A DNA stretch of 64,000 nucleotides. Origin: Clostridia bacterium. Its GTDB lineage: Bacteria; Bacillota; Clostridia; TANB77; CAG-508. Each line of letters opens with the position of its first letter. Positions within the stretch are counted from its first letter, which is position 1. The stretch lies in assembly GCA_017404545.1 (NCBI GenBank), contig JAFRCC010000025.1, positions 171,545 to 235,544 on the forward strand, written 5' to 3'. Shown one piece after another: positions 53,755-63,553 of the stretch. Under the pieces are notes generated by a model. That model was given only the letters and a program-made list of their open reading frames with translations, had not been told where the DNA came from and did no database searches. Both the position numbers and the translations under genes were made by a program.

Positions 53755-54489
53755 TCAGCATAAATGTGTTGCAACATAACCAAGAACAAAGCCTAATATG
53801 TTCCCGAAAGAAGAAATAGAACCAGTTTGAAGTTTCGAATATTCAGGTGTTAGCTCACCATAAACAACATACAACATAGTACCTGCTGCAAATGATAAGC
53901 TGAGTGCTATTATTTTTTCTGACACATTTCCAACCAAAGCTCCAATAAAAGCCCCAACTCCAGTTGCTATACCAGATAGAAGAACATATAATAAAATTTT
54001 ATAATTTGAAATTCCACTTTTTTTTAGAGGGGCTGACATAGAAATTCCTTCTGGAACATCATGAATAGCAATTGTTATTGCAAGAGCATATCCTAGTTTT
54101 ATCGAATTTTCAAATGATGTACTAATAGCTAATCCTTCTGGAATATTATGCAAGGCTAACCCAATACTAAGAACGATACCAGTTTTTAACAGTGTATTCA
54201 TTTTATTTATTTTTGGCTTAAGTTTATTATTAACAACAATATCACAAAAAATCATAGTTAAAATCCCAATAAAAAGTCCAAACACAATTGTGTTCATTTT
54301 CGATATTTTCGATGCTTCAGGAATAAGATCAAAACAAATTATAGAAGTCATTATGCCAGAAGCAACTGACAAAATAAAACTTAAAAACTTGTTAGAAACT
54401 CTTTTCAAAGAAATACCAATAAAACCACCAATTAAAGTTCCAATACTGCCAAATACCAAACCAAGAAAAGAAGTTGTAAGTATATCCAA
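53755..54489 (-). CDS. ZIP family divalent-metal transporter
   Basis: About 244 aa, eight TM helices. Metal-site motifs are HNIPEGLAIS and HDVPEGISMS in helices 4 and 5. Imports Zn, Fe or related ions. RBS GGGGGTG and a TTG at 54489 set the start; an upstream TTG at 54510 is also in frame. Confidence 0.9.
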   Translation of the reverse strand: MDILTTSFLGLVFGSIGTLIGGFIGISLKRVSNKFLSFILSVASGIMTSIICFDLIPEASKISKMNTIVFGLFIGILTMIFCDIVVNNKLKPKINKMNTLLKTGIVLSIGLALHNIPEGLAISTSFENSIKLGYALAITIAIHDVPEGISMSAPLKKSGISNYKILLYVLLSGIATGVGAFIGALVGNVSEKIIALSLSFAAGTMLYVVYGELTPEYSKLQTGSISSFGNILGFVLGYVATHLC

Positions 54490-55045
54490 AATATTCACCC
54501 CCCTATCCAATAGTATTACTCAAACGTATGTATAATGAAATAATTTTTTCGTAAAAAGTATTTGATATAATTTTTCAGTAATTTTCCATTATTGAAAAAA
54601 TAAATGAATAAAACAAATAAACATAAAAAAAACGAAATTTTTGAAATACATTCAAAATACATTCAAAATTCCGTTTTTTCTTTAATAATTACCACTTTTT
54701 GTATATAATATATTTAACCAAAAATTATACGAAAGAGGATGATTATCAAAAGAACAAAAGATATAAAAACTTTTATAAGAAAAAGGCAATTAAATATTGG
54801 TAAGATATATTTCAATATTATGATAATAAAGTGAAGGTAGTAAAATACAATGAAACAGATGAAAATATGAGTGAAAAAACAATAAATAAAATAATACATG
54901 CAAGATATGATATGGAGAATAATGGTTTTTATGAACCTAAAGATTTGGAAAAATTTCTGATAAAATGATACACATATTTACTTTCTACTATAGAAAGTGA
55001 TATAATATTAGATAATTTAAAATTAATATTGAGAGGAGGATATTA
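54490..55045. other. 556-base gap with hairpin and short coding remnant
   Basis: A long hairpin AAAACGAAATTTT/AAAATTCCGTTTT lies at 54639-54686 with a tandem ATACATTCAAA repeat in its loop. A short open stretch, about 54804-54968 (ending EPKDLEKFLIK), has no good start and may be a gene remnant. A promoter for the next gene closes the gap. Confidence 0.45.
54977..55006 (+). promoter_or_regulatory. Promoter with an internal palindromic operator
   Basis: TTTACT, 18 bases, TATAAT. Between the boxes sits the perfect 8-base inverted repeat ACTTTCTA-CTA-TAGAAAGT, well placed for a repressor. Confidence 0.65.
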
Positions 55046-55822
55046 ATGAAAATAGTTGGAATTAGTGGCGGATCTGGAGCCGGAAAATCAACTGTTTCAA
55101 GAGGATTAGCAAAAATACTACCAAATGCGGTATTTATAGATGTGGACCCGTTTTTTAGAGAAGCAACTGACAAGTTAGAAGGCGAAATTTTTAAAGCAAT
55201 AAAAATGGTGAAAGAAGAGGGGGTATTAAACCAGAATTATTTTTTCTCATCGCTTGAAGCTATGAATGCATGGATTAATGTAATAAAAGATTATGTTAGC
55301 TGTAGAATTGAAGAAACTGTTGCAAAACTTGGAGAGGAAAATGATTATATAATTGTCGATTGGTGTTATTTGCCTATGTGTAGTTATTTTGAAAAATGTG
55401 ACTATACATTATGTGTAAAAGCCGATTACCATACAAGATTTAAAAGATTATCTGATAGAATGAAGGCTGTTAATGGGTATTCAATAGCGAGTGGTCCATC
55501 ATTTTATGAATATCAAAAAGAGCCATTCGAGAATAGAGTAAAATATTCTGCAATAGATGAATATGGGTATTCTTCACAATTTGAAATTGTAAATGATAGA
55601 GATATAGAAAGTTTAAATAAAAGTGTTAAGATGATAGCAGAGGGGATAGTAAGCTTAGATAGTAGAAAAAAAATTATTTCAACTAGAATTAATAATGGAA
55701 TGATGCCTAAATTTAATAGTACTTTAATTCAAAATCCTATAATTCAAAGTAGAGGAAGCGGTCATATTATTACGCCATCACAAAGAAATGTTGCTGGGCA
55801 ATATGTTGAATATAATAGATAA
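55046..55822 (+). CDS. P-loop kinase, uridine/pantothenate-kinase-like
   Basis: 258 aa. Walker A GISGGSGAGKST at residues 5-16, Walker B-like YIIVDWCYLPM, and a later Arg-rich lid (FKRLSDRMKA). Overall fold matches small-molecule NMP-like or dephospho-CoA-kinase-like enzymes; the substrate cannot be told. The last 45 residues are a low-complexity tail (INNGMMPKFNSTLIQNP). Confidence 0.7.
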   Translation: MKIVGISGGSGAGKSTVSRGLAKILPNAVFIDVDPFFREATDKLEGEIFKAIKMVKEEGVLNQNYFFSSLEAMNAWINVIKDYVSCRIEETVAKLGEENDYIIVDWCYLPMCSYFEKCDYTLCVKADYHTRFKRLSDRMKAVNGYSIASGPSFYEYQKEPFENRVKYSAIDEYGYSSQFEIVNDRDIESLNKSVKMIAEGIVSLDSRKKIISTRINNGMMPKFNSTLIQNPIIQSRGSGHIITPSQRNVAGQYVEYNR

Positions 55823-55826
55823 AAGT

Positions 55827-55892
55827 AAAAAAGCTGTTTATTAATGAAGTGAATCCAAAAAAGTTCACAATTAAAAATATGCAGCTTTTTTT
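55827..55892 (+). terminator. Terminator with nested hairpin
   Basis: AAAAAAGCTG pairs with CAGCTTTTTTT; the loop holds a GTGAA/TTCAC stem. Confidence 0.75.
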
Positions 55893-56007
55893 GTACGTAA
55901 ATTATTTACAAAATTTTTACCAAAAATATATTGCTAAAAACAGTAAATATTGATAAAACTAAAATAGTAAAAAAGAATATTTACACAAAAACAAAGGAGG
56001 AATACAC

Positions 56008-56826
56008 ATGAAAATAACAAGCATACAAGCATTAGAAAATATAGCTAAAGATGTTAGAAGAGGTGTGATTGAGGAGGTATATTCAGCACAATCTGGGCAT
56101 CCAGGAGGGGCTCTTTCGTGTGCGGATATATTAACAGTATTATATTTTAACCAAATGAATATTAATCCAAAAGATCCTAGAGCAGAAGGCAGAGATAGGC
56201 TGGTTTTATCTAAAGGCCATTGCTCTCCAGCTTTATATGCTGTTTTAGCAAGAAAAGGATATTTTAATGCTAATGAATTAAAAAAATTTAGAAAAATAGA
56301 TAGTAAATTGCAAGGTCATCCAGATATGAATAAAGTTCCTGGTGTTGATAGTAGCTCTGGTTCATTAGGGCAAGGTATGTCTATTGCAAATGGAATGGCT
56401 CTTAATTCTAAGTTGGAAAGTCAGGGATATAGGGTATATTGTTTACTTGGTGATGGTGAAATTGAGGAAGGTCAAATTTGGGAAGCTGCGATGACATCAA
56501 GTAAATACAAGCTTGACAATTTATGTGTTATTGTAGATAACAATAATTTACAAATTGATGGTTCAATAAGAGATGTAAAGGCTTTAGAAGATATAGAAGG
56601 TAAATTCGAAAAATTTGGATTTAATGTTTTAACAATTGATGGAAATGATATAGAAGCATTAGTTAACGCGTTTAATGCAGTAAAAACCGTTAAAGGTAAA
56701 CCTTCTGCAATTATTGCAATTACAAAAAAAGGAAAAGGTGTATCATTTATGGAAAACAAAGCCGAATGGCATGGTAAAGCTCCAAATGAAGAACAATATA
56801 AAATTGCAATGGAAGAGCTAAAATAG
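56008..56826 (+). CDS. Transketolase, N-terminal subunit
   Basis: 272 aa. Thiamine-diphosphate-binding half of a split transketolase (SGHPGGALSCADIL, GDGEIEEGQIWEA, VDNNNLQIDG). Works with the next gene in the non-oxidative pentose phosphate pathway. RBS AAAGGAGG. Confidence 0.95.
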   Translation: MKITSIQALENIAKDVRRGVIEEVYSAQSGHPGGALSCADILTVLYFNQMNINPKDPRAEGRDRLVLSKGHCSPALYAVLARKGYFNANELKKFRKIDSKLQGHPDMNKVPGVDSSSGSLGQGMSIANGMALNSKLESQGYRVYCLLGDGEIEEGQIWEAAMTSSKYKLDNLCVIVDNNNLQIDGSIRDVKALEDIEGKFEKFGFNVLTIDGNDIEALVNAFNAVKTVKGKPSAIIAITKKGKGVSFMENKAEWHGKAPNEEQYKIAMEELK

Positions 56827-56863
56827 GGACGGAGCTAATTATTACAGAAAGGATGATATTATT

Positions 56864-57787
56864 ATGAATACTGAAAAGAAAATTGCAACAAGACAGAGCT
56901 ATGGAGAAGCTTTACTTGAATTAGGAAAGAAAAATAAAAATATTGTAGTATTAGATGCAGATTTGTCAACAGCAACAAAGACAAACATGTTTGCAAAAAA
57001 ATTTCCAGAGCGTTTTTTTGATATAGGAATTGCAGAGCAAGACATGATAGGTACAGCTGCAGGATTTGCTACTTGCGGAAAAATTCCATATGCAAGCACT
57101 TTTGCTGTTTTTGCAGCTGGAAGAGCATATGATCAGGTGAGAAATAGTGTGGCTTATCCAAATTTAAATGTAAAAATTTGTGCAACACACGCAGGGATTA
57201 CTGTTGGTGAAGATGGAGCAACACATCAAATGATAGAAGATATTAGTTTGATGAGGGCAATACCAAATATGATGGTAATTAGTCCATCTGATGACACACA
57301 AACTAAATGGGTAATAGAGGAAATCTCAAAAATGGATGGTCCAGTGTACGTTAGATTATCTAGGTATGCAACACCTGTTATATACGATAAAAATGAGAAA
57401 TTCGAAATTGGAAAAGCACTTCAAATAGGAAAAGGAACAGATGCGACAATATTTGCAACAGGAGATACAGTTGCTGAAGCAATAAAAGCGAAGGAACTTT
57501 TAGAAAAAAAAGGTAAATTTGTAAGGGTTATAGATATTCATACAATAAAACCGATTGATAAAGAAATGATAATAAAATGTGCAAAGGAAACAGAAGTTTT
57601 ATTATCAGTAGAAGATCATAACATAATAGGTGGATTAGGCTCTGCAATTGCAGAAGTTTTAACTGAAGAATATCCAAAGAAGCTTATACGACTTGGAATA
57701 AACGATTCATTTGGAAAATCTGGAAAAGCAGAGGAATTAATGCAATATTTTGGTATAGATGCTAAATCAATTGCAGATAAATTTTAA
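56864..57787 (+). CDS. Transketolase, C-terminal subunit
   Basis: 307 aa. Pyrimidine-binding and C-terminal domains (FFDIGIAEQDMIGTAAGFA with the catalytic Glu; CATHAGITVGEDGATHQ). Cotranscribed 37 bases after the N-terminal subunit. Confidence 0.95.
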   Translation: MNTEKKIATRQSYGEALLELGKKNKNIVVLDADLSTATKTNMFAKKFPERFFDIGIAEQDMIGTAAGFATCGKIPYASTFAVFAAGRAYDQVRNSVAYPNLNVKICATHAGITVGEDGATHQMIEDISLMRAIPNMMVISPSDDTQTKWVIEEISKMDGPVYVRLSRYATPVIYDKNEKFEIGKALQIGKGTDATIFATGDTVAEAIKAKELLEKKGKFVRVIDIHTIKPIDKEMIIKCAKETEVLLSVEDHNIIGGLGSAIAEVLTEEYPKKLIRLGINDSFGKSGKAEELMQYFGIDAKSIADKF

Positions 57788-57808
57788 AATAAAAAGAATT
57801 AAGTAAAA

Positions 57809-57846
57809 AAAGAGAGGTTGTTATGTACTAAATAACAATCTCTCTT
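57809..57846 (+). terminator. Terminator of the transketolase operon
   Basis: AAGAGAGGTTGTTAT pairs with ATAACAATCTCTCTT. Confidence 0.85.
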
Positions 57847-57914
57847 AAAAAATTTTACTATTTACAGAATAGGCACTTTTATGATAAAATATTCCCCAAA
57901 GGAAGAGGGTATTT

Positions 57915-58670
57915 ATGCCAAAGTTTTTTGTAAAAAATGGTCAAATAAATAATAATCAAATAACAATTTTAGGAGAAGATGTAAATCACATAGCTAACGT
58001 ATTAAGGATGAAGGTGGACGAAATTATTCAGGTATGTAATGTTGATACAACGGAAAATTTCAATGCTAAAATTACGTCTTTTGAGAAAGATAAAATTACT
58101 TGTTTCGTAATAGAAAAAATTAAGTCAGAAGCTGAATCAGATATAAATTTAACTATATTTCAGGGAATTCCAAAATCAGATAAAATGGAGCTAATAATAC
58201 AAAAATCAACAGAACTTGGTGTTAAAGCTTTTGTTCCTGTTGATATGGAGAGGTGCGTATCTAAAATAAGTAAAAAAGATGAAGAAAAAAAGATAGGAAG
58301 ATGGCAAAAAATATCAGAAGTGGCTGCCAAACAATCTGGAAGAGACATTATTCCAAAAATAAAGAATATCATGAGCATTAAAGACATATGTAAAATTATT
58401 AATCAGTTTGATATGATTATTGTTCCATATGAAAAGGCAGAAGGATATTCTTTTAAAGATTCTGTTGAGGAATTAAAGCAAATAAAGAAAAAAAATATAT
58501 CTATTGGAGTTGTAATTGGCCCCGAAGGCGGATTTGAAATTTCTGAAATAGAAACAATGAAAGAGGCAGGAGTTAAAGTTGTTACACTAGGTAAGAGAAT
58601 ATTAAGAACAGAGACTGTAGCTCTAGCTATGTCGAGTGTTATTATGTATGAACTTGGAGGTAGTATTTAA
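57915..58670 (+). CDS. rsmE: 16S rRNA m3U1498 methyltransferase
   Basis: 251 aa SPOUT methyltransferase. PUA-like N-terminus, then SDKMELIIQKSTELGVKAFVPV, the SAM-binding knot GVVIGPEGGFEISEIE and LGKRILRTETVALA. Its stop abuts the next gene, which is translated from the shared transcript. Confidence 0.95.
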   Translation: MPKFFVKNGQINNNQITILGEDVNHIANVLRMKVDEIIQVCNVDTTENFNAKITSFEKDKITCFVIEKIKSEAESDINLTIFQGIPKSDKMELIIQKSTELGVKAFVPVDMERCVSKISKKDEEKKIGRWQKISEVAAKQSGRDIIPKIKNIMSIKDICKIINQFDMIIVPYEKAEGYSFKDSVEELKQIKKKNISIGVVIGPEGGFEISEIETMKEAGVKVVTLGKRILRTETVALAMSSVIMYELGGSI

Positions 58671-60050
58671 TTGGAAAAGAAAGATGAAAATAAAAAGGAA
58701 AAAAAAGTAGTTGAAGAAGTAGAAAAAAGCGTAACAAAGAAATCAGCTGTTCCAAAGAAGAGCTCTGCAGAGAAGAAATCTACTACAACAAAGAAAACTG
58801 CTAGCACAAAAAAAGTTATTGAAGAAAAAGCAGAGCAAAAAGATGAAGAGGCTACAATAAAAAAATCGGTTAGGGCTACAAAAACAGCGGCAGGAAAAAA
58901 TGTAGCAGATACTAAAGAGCAAGCTAAGAAAAAAACGATAGCTGAATCAAAAGCTGCTACAAAAAAAGCAAGTGAAGTAGCAGATATGAGCAAAAAAACA
59001 ACAACGAAAAAGGTGGGAGTAAGTGATTCAGATAAAGTTAAAAATACTAATACAACAAGAAAGGTAGCTAAAACAGCAGAAAAGAAGATTGAAGAAAAAG
59101 AGCCAGAAGAAAAGAAATCTAAGACAAGTTCAAAATCAAATGAAAATAAAGTTGTTGGGGAGAAAAAAACAAAAACTACTAAATCAAGCAGTAAAACCAC
59201 AACTACTGCCACAAAAGCTTCAAGAGCTAAATCTACGGCAACAAAGAAAACAGCGTCTAAAATATCAGATAAGGTTTCTGAAAAAGCAAATGACGTTAAA
59301 AACAAAATTTCAAAAGAAGTTGAAAAGGCATCCAGCGAAAAATCTGGACAGATAAAATTAAATAAATCAAAAAAAAGTAGTTCAAGTGAAAAAGACTTAG
59401 CAAAAGAGGAATCAACAGATAAAAGCACAAAAAAAAGCAGTAAAGTAAAGATCACAAAAAATAATGAGAAAAATTCTAAAGATGAAGAGTACGAGAAAAA
59501 TTTAAATATTAACTTTTTGAAAGATGAACCTGAAGATAAGTTTGATATAGATGATTTAGATAAAAAACTAAAGGAGCGTAAGAAAGTATCTAAAAAAGAG
59601 AGTGTTTCAATAATAAAAAATTCATTTTATAACTTAATTTTCGCAGGAGTATTTATATTATTTCTAGTTTTTTGTAATTATGGATTCTTTAATATTGAGA
59701 AAAATACAATGATTAAAAATATAAATTTATTTTCATTTCTGTTTTTAGGTGTTTCAATTATGCTAATTGAAGCTGCATATAAGGAAGATAAAATGTTTAA
59801 ATGTATAAATGGTATAGAGGCATTAATGATGGGGATTTTAACTTTATTTTTACCATATGTACTACAAATGTATACAGATAGTTTTCGAAAGATGTTACTA
59901 ATTTCTGGAATAACTATTTTTGTATACTATATCATTAAATCTATAATTGTATTCTTCTTAAATAAAAGAAAGTTGTTGATTGATAAAGATGATATAGCAA
60001 AAGAAAAAGATTACAATGAATTAGAAGTTGAAGACGAGTACGACAATTAA
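58671..60050 (+). CDS. Lys/Ala/Thr/Ser-rich protein with C-terminal membrane domain
   Basis: 459 aa, TTG start with GGAGG ten bases before. Residues 1 to about 290 are almost entirely Lys, Ala, Thr, Ser and Glu (KKTAS, TTKKTAS-like blocks), resembling histone H1-like tails. An acidic segment follows (DEPEDKFDIDDLDKKL), then four TM helices at about 325-430. Not a family I recognise. Could tether nucleic acid or ribosomes to the membrane, or be a disordered spacer protein. Confidence 0.65.
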   Translation: MEKKDENKKEKKVVEEVEKSVTKKSAVPKKSSAEKKSTTTKKTASTKKVIEEKAEQKDEEATIKKSVRATKTAAGKNVADTKEQAKKKTIAESKAATKKASEVADMSKKTTTKKVGVSDSDKVKNTNTTRKVAKTAEKKIEEKEPEEKKSKTSSKSNENKVVGEKKTKTTKSSSKTTTTATKASRAKSTATKKTASKISDKVSEKANDVKNKISKEVEKASSEKSGQIKLNKSKKSSSSEKDLAKEESTDKSTKKSSKVKITKNNEKNSKDEEYEKNLNINFLKDEPEDKFDIDDLDKKLKERKKVSKKESVSIIKNSFYNLIFAGVFILFLVFCNYGFFNIEKNTMIKNINLFSFLFLGVSIMLIEAAYKEDKMFKCINGIEALMMGILTLFLPYVLQMYTDSFRKMLLISGITIFVYYIIKSIIVFFLNKRKLLIDKDDIAKEKDYNELEVEDEYDN

Positions 60051-60065
60051 AGGAGCGGATTCTAA

Positions 60066-60941
60066 ATGAAAAGTATGACTGGATATGGAAAGAATAAACT
60101 TGAAATTAATGGGAGAAGCTATAGTGTTGAAATTAAAAGTGTAAATTACAGATATTGCGATATTAATGTAAGGCTTCCACGAAATATAAGTTTTTATGAG
60201 AATGATATCAAGAAACTTATATCAAGCAAAGTTTCAAGAGGAAAAATAGATGTATTTGTAGAATATACAAATTACACCAATGAGGGAAAAGATGTAGTTA
60301 TTAATAAGGATTTGGCCAAATTATATATTAAAGAGCTTAAAAAGCTTGCTCAAGAAGAAAATATGAGTGAGAGCATTAGAATTACAGAAATTACTAAAAT
60401 GCCTGATGTACTACAAGTGAAAAATAATGAAGGTGAGAATGATGTTATATTGAATGAACTCACACAATGTGTATCTGGAGCTGTTAATAACTTTATTGAT
60501 ATGAGATTTGCTGAAGGTGAAAAAATAAAATTAGATTTACAAAACAGATTAAATAATATTAAACAGCTTGTGAATACTATTTCTAAAAATACTGCTGGAC
60601 TTATCGACGAATATGTAGTAAAATTAGGGGAAAGAATTAAAGAAATATTAAAAACAGATCTTGTAGATGAAAACAGATTAGCACAAGAAATTGTTATTTT
60701 TGCAGATAAATCTTCTGTTCAAGAAGAGCTTACAAGACTTGATAGTCATATACTTCAATTTGAAAAACTGATATGTAATGAAGGTGCTATAGGAAAGAAG
60801 TTAGATTTTATTATTCAAGAGATGAACAGAGAGGCAAATACAATAGCTTCAAAGTCTGTAAAATTAGAGATTACAAATGCTGTAATTGAAATAAAGACTG
60901 AGTTAGAAGATATTAGGGAACAAATCCAAAATATCGAATAG
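60066..60941 (+). CDS. yicC: YicC/YloC family endoribonuclease
   Basis: 291 aa. Starts MKSMTGYGKNKLE and ends with the conserved EMNREANTIASKSVKLEITNAVIEIK. E. coli YicC is an endoribonuclease. It is normally found upstream of gmk, as here. Confidence 0.94.
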   Translation: MKSMTGYGKNKLEINGRSYSVEIKSVNYRYCDINVRLPRNISFYENDIKKLISSKVSRGKIDVFVEYTNYTNEGKDVVINKDLAKLYIKELKKLAQEENMSESIRITEITKMPDVLQVKNNEGENDVILNELTQCVSGAVNNFIDMRFAEGEKIKLDLQNRLNNIKQLVNTISKNTAGLIDEYVVKLGERIKEILKTDLVDENRLAQEIVIFADKSSVQEELTRLDSHILQFEKLICNEGAIGKKLDFIIQEMNREANTIASKSVKLEITNAVIEIKTELEDIREQIQNIE

Positions 60942-61018
60942 TGCTATCAAATTATGCATGAAACACATGATAAATGTAGTAAATATAAAAAGAAAATAAA
61001 AAGAAAGAGGGGTTATTT

Positions 61019-61207
61019 ATGATAGTAAAACCAAGTGTTGCGGAGCTACTAAAAAAATCAAAAAACAGATTTGAGCTTGTTATTGCAACTTCTAAAAGAG
61101 CAAGAAAAATAGCTCAAGGTGAAGAGCCTTTGGTTATAACAAAGGAAGAATCTCCAGTTACAATTGCTGCTGAAGAAATTGCAGAGGGTAAGGTGAAGAT
61201 ATGTTAG
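61019..61207 (+). CDS. rpoZ: RNA polymerase omega subunit
   Basis: 62 aa. KNRFELVIATSKRARKIAQGE is the omega core. It precedes and overlaps gmk by seven bases; in Bacillus the order is gmk-rpoZ, so the pair is inverted here. Confidence 0.92.
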   Translation: MIVKPSVAELLKKSKNRFELVIATSKRARKIAQGEEPLVITKEESPVTIAAEEIAEGKVKIC

Positions 61208-61779
61208 TTATATTATCGGGTGTGTCTGGATCTGGAAAAGATACCATAAAAAGAGCTTTAATAAAAAAATTAGATAATGTTGAGAGCTTACCTTCATACA
61301 CGTCAAGACTACCTCGTGAAGGCGAAGTTCCTGGAGAAATTTATAATTTTGTATCTAAAGAAGAATTTGAGAAAATGATATCAAATAATGAATTTTACGA
61401 ATATAATGTACACCATGAGAATTATTATGGAACATCTAGAGTTCTTATGAACGAAAAAATAAAAGATGGAAAAGTAATTGTAAAAGATATAGATGTAAAT
61501 GGTACAGAAAATCTTGTAAAGCTGTTAGGTAATGATACTAGGGTTGTAACAATATTCTTAAAGGTCCCAAAAGAAGTATTAGAGCAACGTTTATTAAAAA
61601 GAATGGGAGACAAGCCTGATTATAAAGAAATAACATTACGTCTAAATAGATTTGATTACGAAAATTCTAGAATTGGAATGTACGATTATGTTATAAAAAA
61701 TAACGATTTAAATAAGACTATAAATGTAATAACAGAAATAATAAATAGTGAACTTAAAACAGTGAAAACTGAATTTTAA
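61201..61779 (+). CDS. gmk: Guanylate kinase
   Basis: 192 aa. P-loop GVSGSGKDT, GMP-binding SYTSRLPREGEVPG, YGTSRVLM and a lid with Arg residues. GMP to GDP. ATG overlaps the rpoZ stop, so translation is coupled. Confidence 0.92.
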   Translation: MLVILSGVSGSGKDTIKRALIKKLDNVESLPSYTSRLPREGEVPGEIYNFVSKEEFEKMISNNEFYEYNVHHENYYGTSRVLMNEKIKDGKVIVKDIDVNGTENLVKLLGNDTRVVTIFLKVPKEVLEQRLLKRMGDKPDYKEITLRLNRFDYENSRIGMYDYVIKNNDLNKTINVITEIINSELKTVKTEF

Positions 61780-61811
61780 GTTAATTGTGAGAAGTTTGCA
61801 AGAGGAGAAAT

Positions 61812-61851
61812 AATTCTGTTTGGTTTGAATTTTTTTGAATTAAACAGAATT
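61812..61851 (+). terminator. Terminator of the yicC-rpoZ-gmk operon
   Basis: AATTCTGTTT pairs with AAACAGAATT; the tail is only moderately T-rich. Confidence 0.7.
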
Positions 61852-61893
61852 GTCCTTCTTATTTTGATTGATGTAAAAAAATTTAAAAAAGTG

Positions 61894-61922
61894 TTGACTT
61901 TTATGAAACAATATATTAAAAT
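61894..61922 (+). promoter_or_regulatory. Promoter of the tRNA-Gly pair
   Basis: TTGACT, 17 bases, TAAAAT, 30 bases before the first tRNA-Gly. Confidence 0.7.
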
Positions 61923-61952
61923 AACAATTGTTCCAAGAAGAGCAAGTAAAAT

Positions 61953-62026
<74 letters not shown>

Positions 62027-62122
62027 TACAAAGCTTAATATAGCGGAATTTTTTGCAGGAGCTATTTATTATATTAAGTTGTGTAAAGAAGAAATTTAAT
62101 TGTATTTAAGAGAGCAAAAGAT

Positions 62123-62196
<74 letters not shown>

Positions 62197-62361
62197 CTAA
62201 TTGTCATTGTGCTAGAATGATCTAGTACGATGGCTTTTTTCATATGTATAATTATTAAAGAATACAAATTAAAAATTATATAATAATTTATAATTAATAG
62301 CTTGAAAGATTAAATATTGCCAATAAAAAGCTGATAAGGAGATATAGTAAGGGATTTATAT

Positions 62362-63045
62362 ATGAGAGATTTAGAATATCTGCTAAAAAAATATACAATA
62401 GATTATAATAAACTTAAAAAATTTGGTTTTATAAAAAAAGAAGATTATTATGAGTACAAAGAGCAAATTATGAAAAATGAATTTGAAGTACAGATTAATA
62501 TCCATAATAAGAAGGCTTTTTCAAAGGTTGTAGACATTGAAAGTGGTAGTGAATATGTGTTAGTTGATGTAGAAGATGCTGTTGGAGAATTTATTGGAAG
62601 TGTTAGGGTTAAATATGATGAAATTATAAATAGATTTGTTACAGCATGTACACATAAAGAAGTTTTCAAATCAAAGCAATCGAAATTGCTTATAAAGTAT
62701 ATTAGGGAAAAATACGGGGATGAGCTAGAGTTTCTTTGGGAAAAATTTGATGATAATGCAATTTGGCGCAACAAGAATAGCAAAAAATGGTATGCAACAT
62801 TATTTTGTATTACAGCTGATAAACTTGGGCTAAAAGATAGTAAGAGAATTGAAGTTACAAATATAATGTTCCAAAAGGATAGAGTAAGTGAGATAATAAA
62901 TAATAAAACAATTTTTCCTGCATACCATATGAATAAAAAGAGCTGGGTTACAATTAAATTAGATGATAAAGTTGATATGGATGAAGTATATGAGCTTATT
63001 GACAATAGCTACACGTTATCTGGAGGAAAAAATGATAAGAAATAA
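62362..63045 (+). CDS. Hypothetical protein
   Basis: 227 aa, not recognised; soluble, mixed alpha/beta. Residues 20-110 look like a ferredoxin-like or PII-like unit repeated loosely by a second (YHMNKKSWVTIKLDDKVDMDEVYELIDNSYTLSG), the latter close to the MmcQ/YjbR pattern of DNA-binding-like proteins ending in HMNKxHWxTVxL and DEVxELIxxSYxL. I would call it MmcQ/YjbR-like with moderate confidence. Confidence 0.65.
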   Translation: MRDLEYLLKKYTIDYNKLKKFGFIKKEDYYEYKEQIMKNEFEVQINIHNKKAFSKVVDIESGSEYVLVDVEDAVGEFIGSVRVKYDEIINRFVTACTHKEVFKSKQSKLLIKYIREKYGDELEFLWEKFDDNAIWRNKNSKKWYATLFCITADKLGLKDSKRIEVTNIMFQKDRVSEIINNKTIFPAYHMNKKSWVTIKLDDKVDMDEVYELIDNSYTLSGGKNDKK

Positions 63046-63065
63046 AATAAATGGGAGGAATAAAT

Positions 63066-63485
63066 ATGGAAAAATATGTACATAAAGTTCAATATTATGA
63101 AACCGATAGAATGGGAATAAGTCATCATTCTAATTACGTTAGATGGATGGAAGAAGCAAGAGTTTATTTCTTAAATAGAAATAATTGCGGATATTATGAA
63201 ATTGAAAAATTAGGATTTAGCTCTCCAGTATTAGGAATAGAGTGCAATTATAAGAGAACAACTACTTTTGAAGATGAAGTTGAAATTGAAGTTAAGATGT
63301 CAGAATATAATTCTGTAAAAATGGCATATGAATATATTATGAGAAATAAAGCTACAGGTGAATTAGTTTTTACTGGAAAGTCAAGTCATTGTTTTATAAA
63401 TAATGAAGGAAGACCAATTAATCTAAAAAAATACATGCCAGAGATTGATGAAAAATTATACAAACTAGTAAATAATATTTGCTAG
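63066..63485 (+). CDS. YbgC/FadM-type acyl-CoA thioesterase
   Basis: 139 aa, single hotdog fold. YYETDRMGISHHSNYVRWMEEARVYFL is the 4HBT signature with the catalytic Asp. GGAGG places the start at ATG 63066. Ends just before the terminator and promoter of the odd tRNA-Gly. Confidence 0.93.
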   Translation: MEKYVHKVQYYETDRMGISHHSNYVRWMEEARVYFLNRNNCGYYEIEKLGFSSPVLGIECNYKRTTTFEDEVEIEVKMSEYNSVKMAYEYIMRNKATGELVFTGKSSHCFINNEGRPINLKKYMPEIDEKLYKLVNNIC

Positions 63486-63499
63486 AAAACGAAAGAATA

Positions 63500-63536
63500 A
63501 ACCAGGTTTTAAAGTTGATAAAATCCTGGTTTTATA
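63500..63536 (+). terminator. Terminator of the thioesterase gene, overlapping the next promoter
   Basis: AAACCAGGTTTTA pairs with TAAAATCCTGGTTT, then a T/A tail. Confidence 0.8.
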
Positions 63537-63543
63537 ATATAAT
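63515..63543 (+). promoter_or_regulatory. Promoter of the UCCG tRNA
   Basis: TTGATA, 17 bases, TATAAT, 10 bases before the tRNA. The -35 and spacer lie inside the preceding terminator hairpin. Confidence 0.7.
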
Positions 63544-63553
63544 ATATATAGAT

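Noticed and set aside
58667..59455. 262-aa minus-strand ORF opposite the Lys-rich protein
   Set aside because: A mirror of the AAR-rich codons; Phe/Val/Leu-only composition and no start signal.
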